A stretch of 64,000 nucleotides of DNA from Parafrankia elaeagni (GCF_000374165.1 NZ_KB893783.1:62001-126000); one strand, 5' to 3'. Numbered from the stretch's first letter, positions 18,684 to 29,354 are shown. Numbers and translations are program-made. Notes: generated from the sequence alone by a model not told the origin.

Positions 18684-19766
18684 ATGCACACCTTTTTGGC
18701 AGTGGTTGTCTCCTATGGTGGGTCGCCCCAGTTGGCCTGTCTCCTCGCGACATTGTCCGGTATTTCCGGATCCCGGGTGTCGCTGGTCGAGAACTTGACC
18801 GGCACGGTGCACGACGACCTGCCCGCCGGGGTCCGACTGTTCGAAGGGCATGGGAACGTCGGCTACGGCACGGCGGTGAACATCGCCGTGCGTGGCTCGC
18901 TGGCGAGCGGTGAGGCGCAGCCGGCGCCGGGCGAACCGGTTCCCGAGTGGATCCTCGTCGTCAACAGCGACATCACGGTGTCGGCCGAGGCCTGCGCGAC
19001 TCTGCCTGACCTGCTGGCGTCCGTGCCGGAGGGCGCCGACGCGGTGGGATTCCCGCTGCGCGGCGAGCGTGGTCTGCCCGGCCGGGGAACAGCGGTCCTG
19101 CCGAACGTCCGCACGAACACGTACACGGCGGTGCGTGGCGAGGCAGCCGCGGTCGCCCGCTGGCCGGACCTCCGTTACCCGGTGGGCGCCTTCTTCGCCA
19201 TCCGGACGGCCAGTTTCCTCCGTCTGGGCGGATTCGACCCGTCCTACTGGATGTACTACGAGGAGACCGACCTGTTCGCGCGGCTGCACGCGGCCGGTGG
19301 CCGGGTGTACTGGGCCGACGACCGGTGCCAGGTGTCCCATGTGGGCGGGGGGACGGTCGGCCGGGCCGGCCTGATGTACGCCGAGCTCGGCCGTTCCGCG
19401 GCGATCTACGCGCGGCGCCATCGGGCTGCGCTGGGGCGGAGCTGGCTCGCCGTCCACTCCGGCCAGCTGATCGTCCTCACCCTGCGCAAGCTTGTCGCCG
19501 GTCGGCGACATGAGGCCCTGCGCGCCGGGCGCATCCTGGGCGGCCTTGTCGCCGGTCTGCTCCAACCGCACCGGGAGCCGGCCACGCGGTCACGGTGGTG
19601 CGCGGTCCCGGCCCAGGCGCGTCGGGACCTGGGCCGGATCGACGTGGCCGTGCTGGGAGCGGACGTCCGCGCGCGGCTGCCACTGCCGCGGTCGACGGTG
19701 CCGGTGGCAGCCCGGTCGGACCCTTCGGCGCCGCCGGCGTCATCGTGGGCGACTGCGGACCGCTGA
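18684..19766 (+). CDS. Family 2 glycosyltransferase
   Basis: GT-A fold glycosyltransferase of 360 residues, of the type that transfers rhamnose or similar sugars to surface polysaccharide. Features are FLAVVVSYGG at the start, GNVGYGTAVN, the nucleotide-sugar metal site VVNSDITV, the acceptor-side motif GAFFAIRTASFLRLGGFD and YEETDLFARL. No export genes are adjacent; rfbB, which makes a dTDP-sugar precursor, lies 44 kb away at the right edge. ATG 18684 follows AAGGCGG. The upstream region has an unusually A/T-rich patch. It converges on the hydrolase gene. Confidence 0.85.
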   Translation: MHTFLAVVVSYGGSPQLACLLATLSGISGSRVSLVENLTGTVHDDLPAGVRLFEGHGNVGYGTAVNIAVRGSLASGEAQPAPGEPVPEWILVVNSDITVSAEACATLPDLLASVPEGADAVGFPLRGERGLPGRGTAVLPNVRTNTYTAVRGEAAAVARWPDLRYPVGAFFAIRTASFLRLGGFDPSYWMYYEETDLFARLHAAGGRVYWADDRCQVSHVGGGTVGRAGLMYAELGRSAAIYARRHRAALGRSWLAVHSGQLIVLTLRKLVAGRRHEALRAGRILGGLVAGLLQPHREPATRSRWCAVPAQARRDLGRIDVAVLGADVRARLPLPRSTVPVAARSDPSAPPASSWATADR

Positions 19767-19781
19767 CCCCGGGGGCCCCGG

Positions 19782-19796
19782 GGCCCCACCGGGGCC
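19782..19796. terminator. Hairpin between convergent genes
   Basis: GGCCCC-ACC-GGGGCC, 16 bases after the glycosyltransferase stop and 60 bases from the hydrolase stop, inside a longer run of alternating G and C blocks that offers competing pairings. A short bidirectional terminator is possible. Confidence 0.35.
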
Positions 19797-19855
19797 ATGG
19801 CCGACAGGACCCGGCGAGGCCCGCGGTGCTGCCGTCGTTCCCGGCCCGCCGAGGT

Positions 19856-20524
19856 CTACCAGCCGCGGGCGCGCCACTCGGCCAGGTGCGGCCGCTCGGC
19901 GCCGAGCGTTGTGTCCTTTCCGTGGCCCGGGTAGATCCAGGTCCCGTCCGGGAGGGGCCCGAAGACCTTGGCCTCCAGGTCGTCCATGAGGGTGGTGAAG
20001 GCAGCCGCGTCGCCGAAGGTGTTGCCGGGGCCACCGGGGAAGAGACAGTCGCCGGTGAACAGGTGTGGAGCGCCGCTGTCCCGGCCATACAGCAGCGCGA
20101 CCGATCCCGGTGTGTGCCCGACCATGTGCACGACCCGCAGCGTGACCTCACCGACGTGCACCTCGTCGCCGTCCACGACCGGATCGGTGGTCGGGACGGG
20201 GATGGCGGGAACGTCGAGCGGATGGGCGACGGTCCGCGCACCGGTCGCGGCCACGACCTCCTCCAGCGCCTGGATGTGGTCTCCGTGTCGGTGCGTCGTC
20301 ACCACGGTGCTCAGACCGGCGTCGCCGACGAGGCGCAGCAGCGTTCCCGTCTCGTTCGCCGCGTCGACGAGGAGCTGTTCGCCGGTGGCCGCACAGCGCA
20401 GGAGGTAGCAGTTGTTGTCGAACGGGCCCACCGCCACCTTGGTGATCGTGAGGTCCGGTAGCTCGCGGACGTCCGCGGGCCCGCCGACGGTGACGTCACC
20501 CGTGTAGCCGGCGCCGATGTTCAT
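19856..20524 (-). CDS. Metallo-beta-lactamase-fold hydrolase, glyoxalase II-like
   Basis: Protein of 222 residues. The dinuclear metal motif is THRHGDH, followed by the later ligands in VGHTPGSVALL, FTGDCLFPGGPGN and IYPGHGKDT. The order and length fit the hydroxyacylglutathione hydrolase-like group, whose members cleave thioesters such as those of glutathione or, in actinobacteria, perhaps mycothiol. The substrate is not shown. ATG 20524 is preceded by GAGGAGAAG. Confidence 0.88.
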   Translation of the reverse strand: MNIGAGYTGDVTVGGPADVRELPDLTITKVAVGPFDNNCYLLRCAATGEQLLVDAANETGTLLRLVGDAGLSTVVTTHRHGDHIQALEEVVAATGARTVAHPLDVPAIPVPTTDPVVDGDEVHVGEVTLRVVHMVGHTPGSVALLYGRDSGAPHLFTGDCLFPGGPGNTFGDAAAFTTLMDDLEAKVFGPLPDGTWIYPGHGKDTTLGAERPHLAEWRARGW

Positions 20525-20971
20525 TCCGCTTCTCCTCGGTCTGTGCGTCGCCTGTTCCGGCGGATCGGGGCGGTGATCTGCAGGGTCGAGCAGGGGCGCG
20601 GGGCGCCGGGGCCGTCACGGCCGCCGCCCCGGCACCCCCGGGTGGCCGGGCGTGTGCGGGCCTGCCCGGCCGCACCATTCTCGACCGTGTGTCCGCGCGT
20701 GTCTGCGTCCCGGGCATTCGGGGCGGGCCGCGCTCGCCGGGGCGGGGCCTCCGGAAGGGTTGTGGGCTGCGTTGTTGCCGTCCGGGAGCGGGGGCACGGC
20801 TGTTACGGGCCGTTCGTCCGAGGCGTGTAGCGTCGGCTGTGTTCGAACGCGCGTTTGGCTCACGGCCGGCTGACCGGCCAGGGGCGCCGCGCAGGCCGCG
20901 GTGACGGAACCCCACCGGTGCCGGCACCGGCCGACGACAGCAGCCGACCGAGAACGACGAGGGACCTGACG
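20525..20971. other. Intergenic region before uvrA
   Basis: Divergent 447-base spacer between the hydrolase and uvrA. It contains a LexA-type box at 20844-20857 and a possible -10 element TAGCGT at 20828-20833 just upstream of it. No coding frame with convincing codon use or a family match was seen. Confidence 0.6.
20844..20857. promoter_or_regulatory. LexA-type SOS box upstream of uvrA
   Basis: CGAAC-GCGC-GTTTG fits the actinobacterial SOS box pattern CGAACrnryGTTyG as recalled for mycobacterial LexA. It lies 115 bases before the uvrA ATG and 11 bases after a candidate -10 (TAGCGT), where a repressor would block transcription. LexA control of uvrA is established in other bacteria; control here is inferred. 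Confidence 0.6.
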
Positions 20972-23923
20972 ATGGCCGACCGTCTTGTCGTGCGCGGAGC
21001 ACGCGAGCACAACCTGCGTGACGTCGATCTCGACCTGCCCAGAGACGGCCTTGTGGTCTTCACGGGCCTGTCGGGCTCGGGCAAGTCCAGTCTCGCCTTC
21101 GACACGATCTTCGCCGAGGGCCAGCGTCGGTACGTCGAGTCGCTGTCGGCCTACGCGCGCCAGTTCCTGGGCCAGATGGACAAACCCGACGTCGACTTCA
21201 TCGAGGGCCTGTCGCCGGCGGTGTCGATCGACCAGAAGTCGACGTCGCGCAACCCGCGGTCGACCGTCGGCACGATCACCGAGGTCTACGACTACCTCCG
21301 CCTGCTGTACGCACGGGTCGGCCACCCGCACTGCCCGAAGTGCGGCCGGCCGATCTCACGCCAGACTCCGCAGCAGATCGTCGACCGGCTCCTCGAGCTG
21401 CCCGAAGGCACCCGCTTCCAGGTCCTGGCTCCGGTCGTCCGCGGCCGCAAGGGCGAGTACGCCGACCTGTTCGCCGAGCTGCAGACGTCCGGTTTCGCGC
21501 GGGTCCGGGTGGACGGCACCGTCGTCGCTCTCACCGACCGCCCGAAGCTGGAGAAGCAGCGCAAACACACGATCGAGGTCGTCGTCGACCGGCTCGCGGC
21601 GAAGGCGTCGGCCAAGCGGCGCCTCACCGACTCGATCGAGACGGCGCTGAGGCTCGGCAAGGGCCTGGTGCTGCTCGACTTCGTCGACCGCGACGCCGCC
21701 GACCCCGACCGCGAGCGGATGTACTCCGAGCACCTGGCCTGCATGTACGACGACCTGTCCTTCGAGGAGATGGAGCCCAGGTCGTTCTCGTTCAACTCGC
21801 CGTTCGGCGCCTGCCAGGAGTGCACCGGGCTGGGCACCCGCAAGGAGGTCGACCCCGACCTGGTCGTGCCCGACCCGACCCTGTCGCTCGCTGACGGAGC
21901 CGTCCAGCCCTGGGCCGGAGGGCACAACAAGGAGTACTTCCAGCGGCTGCTGACGGCGCTGTCGGAGGACCTCACCTTCCGGATGGACACCCCGTGGGAG
22001 GGCCTGCCGGAGCGTGCCCGCAAGGCCATCCTGCACGGCAGCGGGGAGACCGAGATCCACGTCGGCTACACCAACCGGTACGGCCGCAAGCGCTCCTACT
22101 ACACATCCTTCGAGGGCGTCCTGCCGTTCCTGCGGCGCCGGCACGCCGACGCCGAGTCGGACAGCAGCCGGGAGCGCTACGAGGGCTACATGCGCGACGT
22201 GCCCTGCGCGGCCTGCCGGGGGGCCCGACTGAAGCCGGAGTCGCTGGCGGTCACCCTGGCCGGCCGCTCGATCGCCGAGGTCGCGGGCATGTCCATCCGT
22301 GACTGTGCCGACTTCCTGCGCACCGTCGAGCTCAGCGAGCGGGAACAGACCATCGCGGGCCGGGTCCTCAGGGAGATCGACGCCCGGCTGGCGTTCCTGC
22401 TGGACGTCGGCCTGGACTACCTGTCCCTGGACCGGGCCGCCGGCACCCTCGCCGGCGGGGAGGCACAGCGGATCCGACTCGCCACCCAGATCGGTTCGGG
22501 GCTGGTCGGGGTGCTCTACGTGCTGGACGAGCCGTCCATCGGCCTGCACCAGCGTGACAACCGGCGCCTCATCCAGACGCTGCTGCGGCTGCGGGACCTC
22601 GGCAACACGCTGATCGTGGTGGAGCACGACGAGGACACGATCCGCGCCGCCGACTGGGTGGTGGACATCGGTCCCGGCGCCGGCGAGCACGGCGGCCGGG
22701 TGGTCGTCTCCGGTTCCGTCGACGACCTGCTGACCAGCGAGGAGTCGATCACGGGGGCCTACCTCTCGGGCCGGCGCGAGATCCCGGTCCCCGCGGCCCG
22801 CCGGCCGCCGGTCCGTGGGCGCGCGCTGACCGTGCACGGCGCCCGCGAGCACAACCTGCGGGACGTCACGGTCTCCTTCCCCCTCGGCTGCCTGGTGGCG
22901 GTCACCGGGGTCTCCGGGTCCGGAAAGTCGACCCTGGTCAACGACATTCTGGCCAGCGTGCTCGCCAACCACCTCAACGGTGCCCGCGAGGTCCCCGGCC
23001 GGCACCGCACGGTGAGCGGGCTCGACCACCTGGACAAGGCGGTCCGCGTCGACCAGTCCCCGATCGGCCGGACGCCGCGATCCAACCCGGCGACCTACAC
23101 CGGCGTGTTCGACCATGTCCGCCGGCTGTTCGCGGAGACGCCCGAGGCGAAGGTGCGCGGGTACCTGCCGGGCCGGTTCTCGTTCAACGTCAAGGGGGGG
23201 CGCTGTGAGGCCTGCTCCGGCGACGGCACCATCAAGATCGAGATGAACTTCCTTCCGGACGTCTACGTCCCGTGCGAGGTCTGCGCGGGCGCCCGGTACA
23301 ACCGCGAGACCCTGGAAGTGCACTACAAGGGCCGGAGCATCGCCGAGGTGCTCGACATGCCGATCGAGGAGGGAGCCGAGTTCTTCGCGGCGGTCCCGGC
23401 GATCGCGCGCCACCTGCGGACGCTGAACGACGTCGGGCTGGGGTACGTGCGCCTCGGGCAGCCGGCGCCGACGCTGTCCGGCGGCGAGGCGCAGCGGGTG
23501 AAGCTCGCCTCGGAGCTGCAGCGGCGCTCCACCGGCCGCACCGTCTACGTGCTGGACGAGCCGACCACCGGCCTGCACTTCGAGGACATCCGCAAGCTGC
23601 TGGGCGTGCTCGGCCGGCTGGTCGACGCCGGCAACACGGTGATCGTGATCGAGCACAACCTCGATGTCATCAAGACCGCGGACTGGATCATCGACATGGG
23701 CCCGGAGGGCGGTACCGGCGGTGGCACGGTTGTCGCCGAGGGCACGCCGGAAACGCTGGCCGCAGTGCCCGCGAGCCACACCGGGTCGTTCCTCCGGGAG
23801 ATCCTCGGTGGGCGGGGCGCGGCAACCGTGGAGCAGGCCTCGGGCCCCGGCACCGGTGGAAGCACGGCCGGGGCGAAGAAGCCCCGCGGCAGGCTGGCGG
23901 GCGCCGTCTCCTCGGCAGGATGA
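20972..23923 (+). CDS. uvrA: Excinuclease ABC subunit A
   Basis: Damage-recognition ATPase of nucleotide excision repair, 983 residues. It has two ABC modules: Walker A GLSGSGKS near residue 30 and [10 protein letters not shown] in the second half, signatures [12 protein letters not shown] and [12 protein letters not shown], and Walker [11 protein letters not shown] and [10 protein letters not shown]. Zinc modules include CPKCG and the second-half CEAC...CEVC finger that contacts DNA. The start ATG 20972 has GAGGGA upstream; the frame stays open further upstream, but those residues do not match the family. The C-terminal 30 residues are a Gly/Ala-rich tail. The upstream SOS-type box suggests damage induction. 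Confidence 0.97.
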   Translation: MADRLVVRGAREHNLRDVDLDLPRDGLVVFTGLSGSGKSSLAFDTIFAEGQRRYVESLSAYARQFLGQMDKPDVDFIEGLSPAVSIDQKSTSRNPRSTVGTITEVYDYLRLLYARVGHPHCPKCGRPISRQTPQQIVDRLLELPEGTRFQVLAPVVRGRKGEYADLFAELQTSGFARVRVDGTVVALTDRPKLEKQRKHTIEVVVDRLAAKASAKRRLTDSIETALRLGKGLVLLDFVDRDAADPDRERMYSEHLACMYDDLSFEEMEPRSFSFNSPFGACQECTGLGTRKEVDPDLVVPDPTLSLADGAVQPWAGGHNKEYFQRLLTALSEDLTFRMDTPWEGLPERARKAILHGSGETEIHVGYTNRYGRKRSYYTSFEGVLPFLRRRHADAESDSSRERYEGYMRDVPCAACRGARLKPESLAVTLAGRSIAEVAGMSIRDCADFLRTVELSEREQTIAGRVLREIDARLAFLLDVGLDYLSLDRAAGTLAGGEAQRIRLATQIGSGLVGVLYVLDEPSIGLHQRDNRRLIQTLLRLRDLGNTLIVVEHDEDTIRAADWVVDIGPGAGEHGGRVVVSGSVDDLLTSEESITGAYLSGRREIPVPAARRPPVRGRALTVHGAREHNLRDVTVSFPLGCLVAVTGVSGSGKSTLVNDILASVLANHLNGAREVPGRHRTVSGLDHLDKAVRVDQSPIGRTPRSNPATYTGVFDHVRRLFAETPEAKVRGYLPGRFSFNVKGGRCEACSGDGTIKIEMNFLPDVYVPCEVCAGARYNRETLEVHYKGRSIAEVLDMPIEEGAEFFAAVPAIARHLRTLNDVGLGYVRLGQPAPTLSGGEAQRVKLASELQRRSTGRTVYVLDEPTTGLHFEDIRKLLGVLGRLVDAGNTVIVIEHNLDVIKTADWIIDMGPEGGTGGGTVVAEGTPETLAAVPASHTGSFLREILGGRGAATVEQASGPGTGGSTAGAKKPRGRLAGAVSSAG

Positions 23924-23942
23924 CGGCGCTGGCGCCGCTGGC

Positions 23943-24359
23943 TCAGGGCTGCAGAAGATCGTCGAGGACGGCGTCCAGCGCGACCTCGGTGTGTTCCTCC
24001 CCGGCGGGGACCACCCGCTCGGTGCGGTCCAGGAAGCTGCGGACCGGGGCGGCGTCGAGTACGACCACGGAGCGCCGCTCGCCGTCGGACAGTTCCAGGC
24101 GGATACCTCCCGCCGGCTCGGGCGTGATGCGGACGTCGCCGTCACCGACCGGCACCGGGCCCTCGAGCCCGGCCCGCAGGGCGTCGCGTGGAGCCACCCA
24201 GTGGCCCTGCGGCAGCGCCGGATGGTCCGGTCGTGACACCAGGACCAGCGCGACGGCGAGCGGGTCGCAGCTGCGCCAGGTCACCTGGAGAACAGTGATC
24301 CGCCCGCGCCCGGGTGCGTCGTCAACGACAAACTCCGTCGTGACGTCCTCCACCTGCAC
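23943..24359 (-). CDS. SsgA/SsgB-like sporulation and cell-division protein
   Basis: Small acidic protein of 138 residues. It matches the SsgA-like family throughout: TTEFVVDDAPGRGRI, DPLAVALVL, APRDALRAGLEGPVPVGDGDVRITPE, RLELSDGERRSVVVLDAAPV, FLDRTERVVPAGEEH and a final DAVLDDLLQP. In Streptomyces such proteins position the septum machinery (SsgB recruits FtsZ) or guide wall remodelling during sporulation; which role applies here is unknown. GTG 24359 is chosen because AAGGGGG lies 8 bases upstream and the family match begins there; the frame stays open to 24569 through low-complexity sequence that is unlikely to be translated. It ends 19 bases from the convergent uvrA stop. Confidence 0.85.
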   Translation of the reverse strand: MQVEDVTTEFVVDDAPGRGRITVLQVTWRSCDPLAVALVLVSRPDHPALPQGHWVAPRDALRAGLEGPVPVGDGDVRITPEPAGGIRLELSDGERRSVVVLDAAPVRSFLDRTERVVPAGEEHTEVALDAVLDDLLQP

Positions 24360-24489
24360 GCGTCGGCCCCCTTGGTCCGAATGCGCCGGCCCTGCCGCTG
24401 CGCCGGGCGCCCCTGCCATGACAAGCCACCACACGGTTGTCGCTGTGGCCGCCGGCCCTCCTACGCGGCCGATGGCCGCCGTGCCGGTC

Positions 24490-24579
24490 GCCAGGGTGCT
24501 GACCGCCACCGTGTTCGTCGCCACCGTGTTCGTCGCCACCGTGCCGGCCGCCACCGTGCCGGCCGCCACCGTGTGCGGA
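24490..24579. repeat. 15-bp tandem repeat array
   Basis: Six consecutive 15-base units. The five clearest begin GCCACCGTG (at 24505, 24520, 24535, 24550 and 24565); units two and three are identical (ending TTCGTC), as are units four and five (ending CCGGCC). The first unit at 24490 is degenerate. It lies about 130 bases upstream of the SsgA/SsgB-like start, in probable non-coding DNA. The pairwise pattern suggests recent duplication and possible copy-number variation between strains. Confidence 0.85.
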
Positions 24580-25030
24580 CCCGATGGTGCTGGACTCCAC
24601 CGTCGCAGTAGTTCAGCCCGGGCGCCACAGACCTGGCCCGATACAGCATACGGCGACCCGGCGATGACCGAGGGCGGACGCTGGATCGTCCGGGCGACAG
24701 GTCAGCCACACCAGCCACAACAGGCTCTCCGGCAGATGGCGTGCCGGTCGGGAGGCCACCTGGTCATCAGCGTCCTGTCCCGCCCGGCCCGACCGTCGAG
24801 CGGCCTCCGCCGGCGGCATCCGATCGGCGTGCGGGGGGACGGAAAACTCGCCGACAGCCCTCGGAGGCACTTCGGAGGTCGGGCCGTCCTGCCCGCGGGA
24901 TCGCCTGGCCGGTTCCGGGGGATCCGAGAGGGCTCGACGCGGTCAGTTTCGGGGGTGCTCGACGTCATGGAAGCTGAGCGTGATGGAATGGATACGTGCA
25001 GGCACTGCTCAGGTCGGAGGATGGCCGCCG

Positions 25031-25036
25031 TAGGCT
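25031..25036 (+). promoter_or_regulatory. Candidate -10 element giving leaderless uvrC mRNA
   Basis: TAGGCT (TAnnnT) ends 6 bases before the uvrC ATG at 25043. The nearest GGAGG is 22 bases from the ATG, too far for a Shine-Dalgarno, which favours leaderless translation. A clear -35 is not seen. Confidence 0.4.
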
Positions 25037-25042
25037 CGGTTC

Positions 25043-27385
25043 ATGGCTGATCCGGCGACCTACCGGCCCCCGCCGGGCTCGATCCCCGAGACCCCGGGTG
25101 TTTACCGCTTCCGCGACGATCATGGCCGTGTCATCTACGTGGGCAAGGCCAAGAGCCTGCGGTCCCGGTTGGCCAACTACTTCGCCGATGTGCACACCCT
25201 GCACCCCCGGACACAGCACATGGTCACCACGGCCAGCTCGGTGGAATGGACGGTTGTCTCCACCGAGGTCGAGGCGCTTCAGCTCGAGTACACCTGGATC
25301 AAGGAGTTCGACCCGCGGTTCAACGTCCGCTACCGCGACGACAAGAGCTACCCGAGTCTCGCCGTGACGCTCCACGAGGAGTTTCCGCGGCTGCAGGTCA
25401 TGCGCGGGCCGAAGCGGCGCGGGGTGCGTTACTTCGGCCCCTACGCGCACGCCTGGGCCATCAGGGAGACGCTCGATCTGCTGCTGCGTGTCTTCCCCGC
25501 GCGCACCTGCAGCACCGGCGTCTTCAAACGGGCCGGCCAGGTCGGCCGCCCGTGCCTGCTCGGCTACATCGACCGCTGTTCGGCGCCCTGCGTCGGCCGG
25601 GTCGACGCGCAGGCCCACCGGGAGATCGTCGACGACTTCTGCGACTTCATGTCCGGCCAGACCGGCCGCTACCTGCGTCGGCTGGAGCGCGAGATGCGCG
25701 CGGCGGCCGACGCCCAGGAGTACGAGCGCGCGGCCCGGCTGCGCGATGACATCGGGGCACTGCGCCGTGCGGTGGAGAAGCAGGCCGTCGTCCTGCCGGA
25801 CGGCACCGACGCGGATGTGATCGCCTTCGCCCAGGACGAACTGGAGGCGGCGGTCCAGATCTTCTACGTGCGGGGCGGCCGGGTGCGCGGCCAGCGTGGC
25901 TGGGTCGTCGACAAGCTCGAGGACGTCACCACCGGGGATCTCGTCGAGCAGTTCCTGACCCAGGAGTACCTCGAGGGCGTGCAGGCGGAGGCGGCCGCGG
26001 GCCTGGCTGCGTCGCCGGTGGACCAGCCCGGGGCCGGCGCCGACCAGCCCGAGGCCACTGCCGGGGCGCGCACCGCGTCCGCCGGCCGCCGCGGGCCGGC
26101 CGCCGAGCCCGGGTACACGGGCGAGGTCCCGCGCGAGATCCTCGTCCCGGAACTGCCGCCGGACGCCGACGCCGTCGTGGAACTGCTCAGCCGGGCCCGC
26201 GGCGCGCGGGTCGATCTGCGTGTCCCCCGCCGGGGGGACAAGCGCACTCTGATGGAGACTGTCGAGCGCAACGCCGGCCAGGCGTTCACCCTGCACCGCA
26301 CGAAGCGCGCCGGAGACCTCACGGCCCGCAGCCGGGCGCTCGCCGACCTGCAGGAGGCGCTGGAGCTGCCGGACGCCCCGCTGCGCATCGAGTGCTTTGA
26401 CGTGTCGAACATCCAGGGCACCAACGTCGTGGCCAGCATGGTCGTCTTCGAGGACGGGCTGGCGCGCAAGTCGGAGTACCGCCGCTTCGCCATCCGCGGC
26501 GTCGACGGTCAGGACGACACGGCGAGCATGCACGAGGCCGTCCACCGCAGGTTCTCCCGCTACCTGGCCGAGCGTGCCCGAACCGGCGAGCTGGCCGGCT
26601 TCCCCGGCGCCGGCGAGGGTACCGAGACCGGCACGCGGGCAGCCGGGGCCACCCAGTCGGCGACGGCGAGCACGACGATGAGCACGGTCGCCGAGGGGCT
26701 GGCGGTGGAGGGGCTGGCTGCCGGGGGACCGGGAGCCGGCCCAGAGGCGCCCGGGCGTGATCCCGAGACCGGGCAGCCGCGGAAGTTCGCCTACCCGCCG
26801 AACCTGGTCGTCGTCGACGGCGGGCCGCCGCAGGTCGCCGCCGCTGCACGGGCGCTCGACGAGCTCGGGATCGATGCCGGGCCGGGGGGCGTCGCGCTGT
26901 GCGGCCTGGCGAAGCGCCTGGAGGAGGTCTGGCTGCCCGGCCAGGGCGAGCCCGTGATCCTGCCCCGGACGAGCGAGGCGCTCTACCTGCTGCAGCGCGT
27001 CCGGGATGAGGCGCACCGCTTCGCGATCACCTATCACCGGCAGAAGCGGTCGGCGTCGATGGTCGCCTCGGCGCTCGACGGGGTGCCCGGTCTCGGGGAG
27101 ACTCGGCGCAAGGCGCTGCTGCGGCAGTTCGGGTCGGTGGCGAAGGTGCGCGCGGCGAGCGCGGCGGAGATCGCCCAGGTGCCGGGGATCGGCCCGCGTA
27201 CGGCGGAGGCGATCGTGGCCGCGCTGGCCCGGTCGGCTCCCGGCGGAGCCGAGGCGCCCCCGCCGGCCGTCGACCCACTGACCGGCGAGATCATTGCGAC
27301 GATGTCCGACCCGGTGGGGGCGGGCCCGGCGAGCGAGAGCACCGGGTCCGGCGAGCCGGGCGCGATCCGGGGGGTGGCGGGTTGA
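25043..27385 (+). CDS. uvrC: Excinuclease ABC subunit C
   Basis: Nuclease subunit that makes the 3' and 5' incisions in excision repair. At 780 residues it is longer than the usual 600-680. The N-terminal GIY-YIG domain has PGVYRF and [14 protein letters not shown]; a UVR motif ([17 protein letters not shown]) follows. The RNase H-like C-terminal domain has [20 protein letters not shown] and [10 protein letters not shown], and a helix-hairpin-helix end ([29 protein letters not shown]). The extra length comes from two Ala/Gly/Thr-rich insertions (about residues 315-360 and 515-580), the second inside the endonuclease domain. The stop overlaps the rapZ start. Confidence 0.97.
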   Translation: MADPATYRPPPGSIPETPGVYRFRDDHGRVIYVGKAKSLRSRLANYFADVHTLHPRTQHMVTTASSVEWTVVSTEVEALQLEYTWIKEFDPRFNVRYRDDKSYPSLAVTLHEEFPRLQVMRGPKRRGVRYFGPYAHAWAIRETLDLLLRVFPARTCSTGVFKRAGQVGRPCLLGYIDRCSAPCVGRVDAQAHREIVDDFCDFMSGQTGRYLRRLEREMRAAADAQEYERAARLRDDIGALRRAVEKQAVVLPDGTDADVIAFAQDELEAAVQIFYVRGGRVRGQRGWVVDKLEDVTTGDLVEQFLTQEYLEGVQAEAAAGLAASPVDQPGAGADQPEATAGARTASAGRRGPAAEPGYTGEVPREILVPELPPDADAVVELLSRARGARVDLRVPRRGDKRTLMETVERNAGQAFTLHRTKRAGDLTARSRALADLQEALELPDAPLRIECFDVSNIQGTNVVASMVVFEDGLARKSEYRRFAIRGVDGQDDTASMHEAVHRRFSRYLAERARTGELAGFPGAGEGTETGTRAAGATQSATASTTMSTVAEGLAVEGLAAGGPGAGPEAPGRDPETGQPRKFAYPPNLVVVDGGPPQVAAAARALDELGIDAGPGGVALCGLAKRLEEVWLPGQGEPVILPRTSEALYLLQRVRDEAHRFAITYHRQKRSASMVASALDGVPGLGETRRKALLRQFGSVAKVRAASAAEIAQVPGIGPRTAEAIVAALARSAPGGAEAPPPAVDPLTGEIIATMSDPVGAGPASESTGSGEPGAIRGVAG

Positions 27386-28251
27386 CCACCGCGACGCTTG
27401 ATCTGGCAATCATCACCGGGCTTTCCGGTGCCGGCCGCAGCACGGCCGCGAAGTGTCTGGAGGACCTGGGCTGGTTCGTCGTCGACAATCTGCCGCCGGC
27501 GCTGTTGTCGACGATGGCGGAGCTCGGCCATCGCTCGGGCGGGGCGGTGAGCCGGATCGCGGTCGTCGTCGACGTCCGTGGCCGGGCCTTCTTCTCCGAT
27601 CTGCGGGCGGCCGTTGAGGCACTGGACTCGCGCGGTATGCATCCACGGATGCTGTTCCTCGAAGCGTCCGACGACGCGCTGGTGCGCCGGTTCGACCACG
27701 TACGGCGCCCGCACCCGCTGCAGGATGACGAGCGGGTGGTGGACGGGATCAACCGCGAGCGGGCGCTGCTCGCGGAGCTGCGCGGCGAGGCGGACCTCGT
27801 GCTCGACACCACCGACCTCAACGTGCACGAGCTGCGGGCGAAGATCGATGCTGCGTTCGGCCAGCCGCGGGCGAACCGGCTGAACGCGACCGTGGTCTCG
27901 TTCGGCTACAAGTACGGGCTTCCGCTGGACGCGGACTTCGTCGCGGACTGCCGCTTCCTGCCCAACCCGCACTGGGTGGAGTCGCTGCGGCCCTACACCG
28001 GCCGGGACCCGCAGGTGCGCGACTACGTGCTCGCCCAGCCGGGCGCGGCCGAGTTCGTCGACCAGTACACGACCCTGCTGCGACTGGTCGGTGAGGGCTA
28101 TGTGCGGGAGGGCAAGCGGTACCTGACGCTGGCGGTCGGCTGCACGGGCGGCAAGCATCGCAGCGTGGCTGTCGCGGAGCAGCTGGGGGCACGGCTGGCC
28201 GCCGACGGGGTCGGCGTCCGCGTGGTGCACCGGGATCTGGGCCGCGAGTGA
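27382..28251 (+). CDS. rapZ: RapZ/YvcJ-type nucleotide-binding protein
   Basis: P-loop protein of 289 residues. Family members bind ATP/GTP; in E. coli RapZ is an RNase adaptor that controls amino-sugar synthesis. The Walker A GLSGAGRS is near residue 15, followed by [64 protein letters not shown] and the C-terminal [10 protein letters not shown], all diagnostic. The TTG start overlaps the uvrC stop (TTGA), and the stop overlaps yvcK. This uvrC-rapZ-yvcK-whiA order is conserved in actinobacteria. The actinobacterial target is not established. Confidence 0.93.
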   Translation: MTTATLDLAIITGLSGAGRSTAAKCLEDLGWFVVDNLPPALLSTMAELGHRSGGAVSRIAVVVDVRGRAFFSDLRAAVEALDSRGMHPRMLFLEASDDALVRRFDHVRRPHPLQDDERVVDGINRERALLAELRGEADLVLDTTDLNVHELRAKIDAAFGQPRANRLNATVVSFGYKYGLPLDADFVADCRFLPNPHWVESLRPYTGRDPQVRDYVLAQPGAAEFVDQYTTLLRLVGEGYVREGKRYLTLAVGCTGGKHRSVAVAEQLGARLAADGVGVRVVHRDLGRE

Positions 28252-29354
28252 CCGGCGACGCTCTCGCGATCACCGCTTTCGGTGGCGGGCACGGTCTCGC
28301 GGCCTCGTTGTCGGCGCTGCGGCGGATCAGCCGCCGGCTGACCGCGGTGGTCACCGTGGGGGACGACGGCGGATCGTCCGGCCGGCTGCGTACCGAGCTC
28401 GGTGCGCTGCCGATGGGCGATCTGCGGATGGCCCTCGCCGCCCTCGCCGGCGCGGACGACTGGTCGCGGACCTGGGCCGGGCTCTTCCAGCACCGGTTCG
28501 GCGGCGGTGGGCCGCTCGCCGGGCACGCCGTCGGCAACCTCGTCCTGACCGCGCTGGCCGAGCGCGCCGGGTCGCCGGTCGCCGCCCTCGACCTCGTCGC
28601 GTCGCTGCTCGGCGCGCAGGGTCGGGTACTGCCGCTGTCCTGCGACGGCATCGACATCGTCGCGGACGTGACCGGCCTGGACCCGGCTCGGGCGGCGGAA
28701 CCGGTGGAGGTCCGCGGGCAGGCCGCGGTCGCCACCACACCCGGCCGGGTGGCCGGCGTGCGGCTGGTGCCGGCCGCGCCGGCCGCGTGCGGCGCCGCCC
28801 TGGCCGCCGCCCGGGCCGCGGACTGGATCGTCCTCGGCCCCGGATCGCTCTACACGAGCGTGCTGCCGCACCTGCTGGTGCCCGACATGCACGCGGCGAT
28901 CACCGGCGCCAGGGCCCGCCGTGTGATGGTGCTCAACCTCGTGGCCCAGCCCGGTGAGACGGCCGGGTACACGCCCGAGGCGCACCTGCACGCGCTGGCC
29001 ACCCATGTTCCCGGGCTGCGGCTGGACGTCGTGATCGCGGATCCCGCGGCGGTCGGCGATCCCGGCCCGCTCGCCCGCGCGGCGATGGACCTCGGAGCCC
29101 GCCTGCACCTTGCGCCCGTGCGGGATGTCAGCGATCCGGCCCTGCACGATCCCGCGCTGCTCGCTGCGGCGTTCCGGGCGGTGTTCGCGGCCGATGACCC
29201 GCGGCCGGCGGTGCCGACACCGCCCCGTCCGGTCGACGGACGGACCTGGCCGGGCCGGCAGCCAGGCGCGGGCTGTGCCGACCCCTCGGGTGTCGGTTGC
29301 ACATCCACCGGTGGCCCCGGCCACCGGATCCCTTCCGGTGAAGGCAAGGAGTGA
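28248..29354 (+). CDS. yvcK: YvcK/CofD-like gluconeogenesis factor
   Basis: Protein of 368 residues of the UPF0052/CofD-like family, which in Bacillus is needed for growth on gluconeogenic carbon and for envelope homeostasis and binds UDP-sugars. Evidence: [59 protein letters not shown] and [16 protein letters not shown]. The start is GTG with a 4-base overlap on rapZ. The last 60 residues are Pro/Gly-rich and poorly conserved. Confidence 0.93.
   Translation: MTGDALAITAFGGGHGLAASLSALRRISRRLTAVVTVGDDGGSSGRLRTELGALPMGDLRMALAALAGADDWSRTWAGLFQHRFGGGGPLAGHAVGNLVLTALAERAGSPVAALDLVASLLGAQGRVLPLSCDGIDIVADVTGLDPARAAEPVEVRGQAAVATTPGRVAGVRLVPAAPAACGAALAAARAADWIVLGPGSLYTSVLPHLLVPDMHAAITGARARRVMVLNLVAQPGETAGYTPEAHLHALATHVPGLRLDVVIADPAAVGDPGPLARAAMDLGARLHLAPVRDVSDPALHDPALLAAAFRAVFAADDPRPAVPTPPRPVDGRTWPGRQPGAGCADPSGVGCTSTGGPGHRIPSGEGKE

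Larger units (their letters stand above)
24360..25042. other. Intergenic region before uvrC and the SsgA/SsgB-like gene
   Basis: 683 bases between divergent genes. It holds a 15-bp tandem array (24490-24579) and a candidate -10 for uvrC at 25031-25036. No other coding sequence is supported: open frames across it are Arg/Pro-rich and lack family features. Confidence 0.55.

Noticed and set aside
24360-24569. N-terminal extension of the SsgA/SsgB-like gene through the 15-bp repeats
   Set aside because: The residues are repeats of the type AAGTV and ATNTV with no family similarity, and a good Shine-Dalgarno supports the start at 24359.
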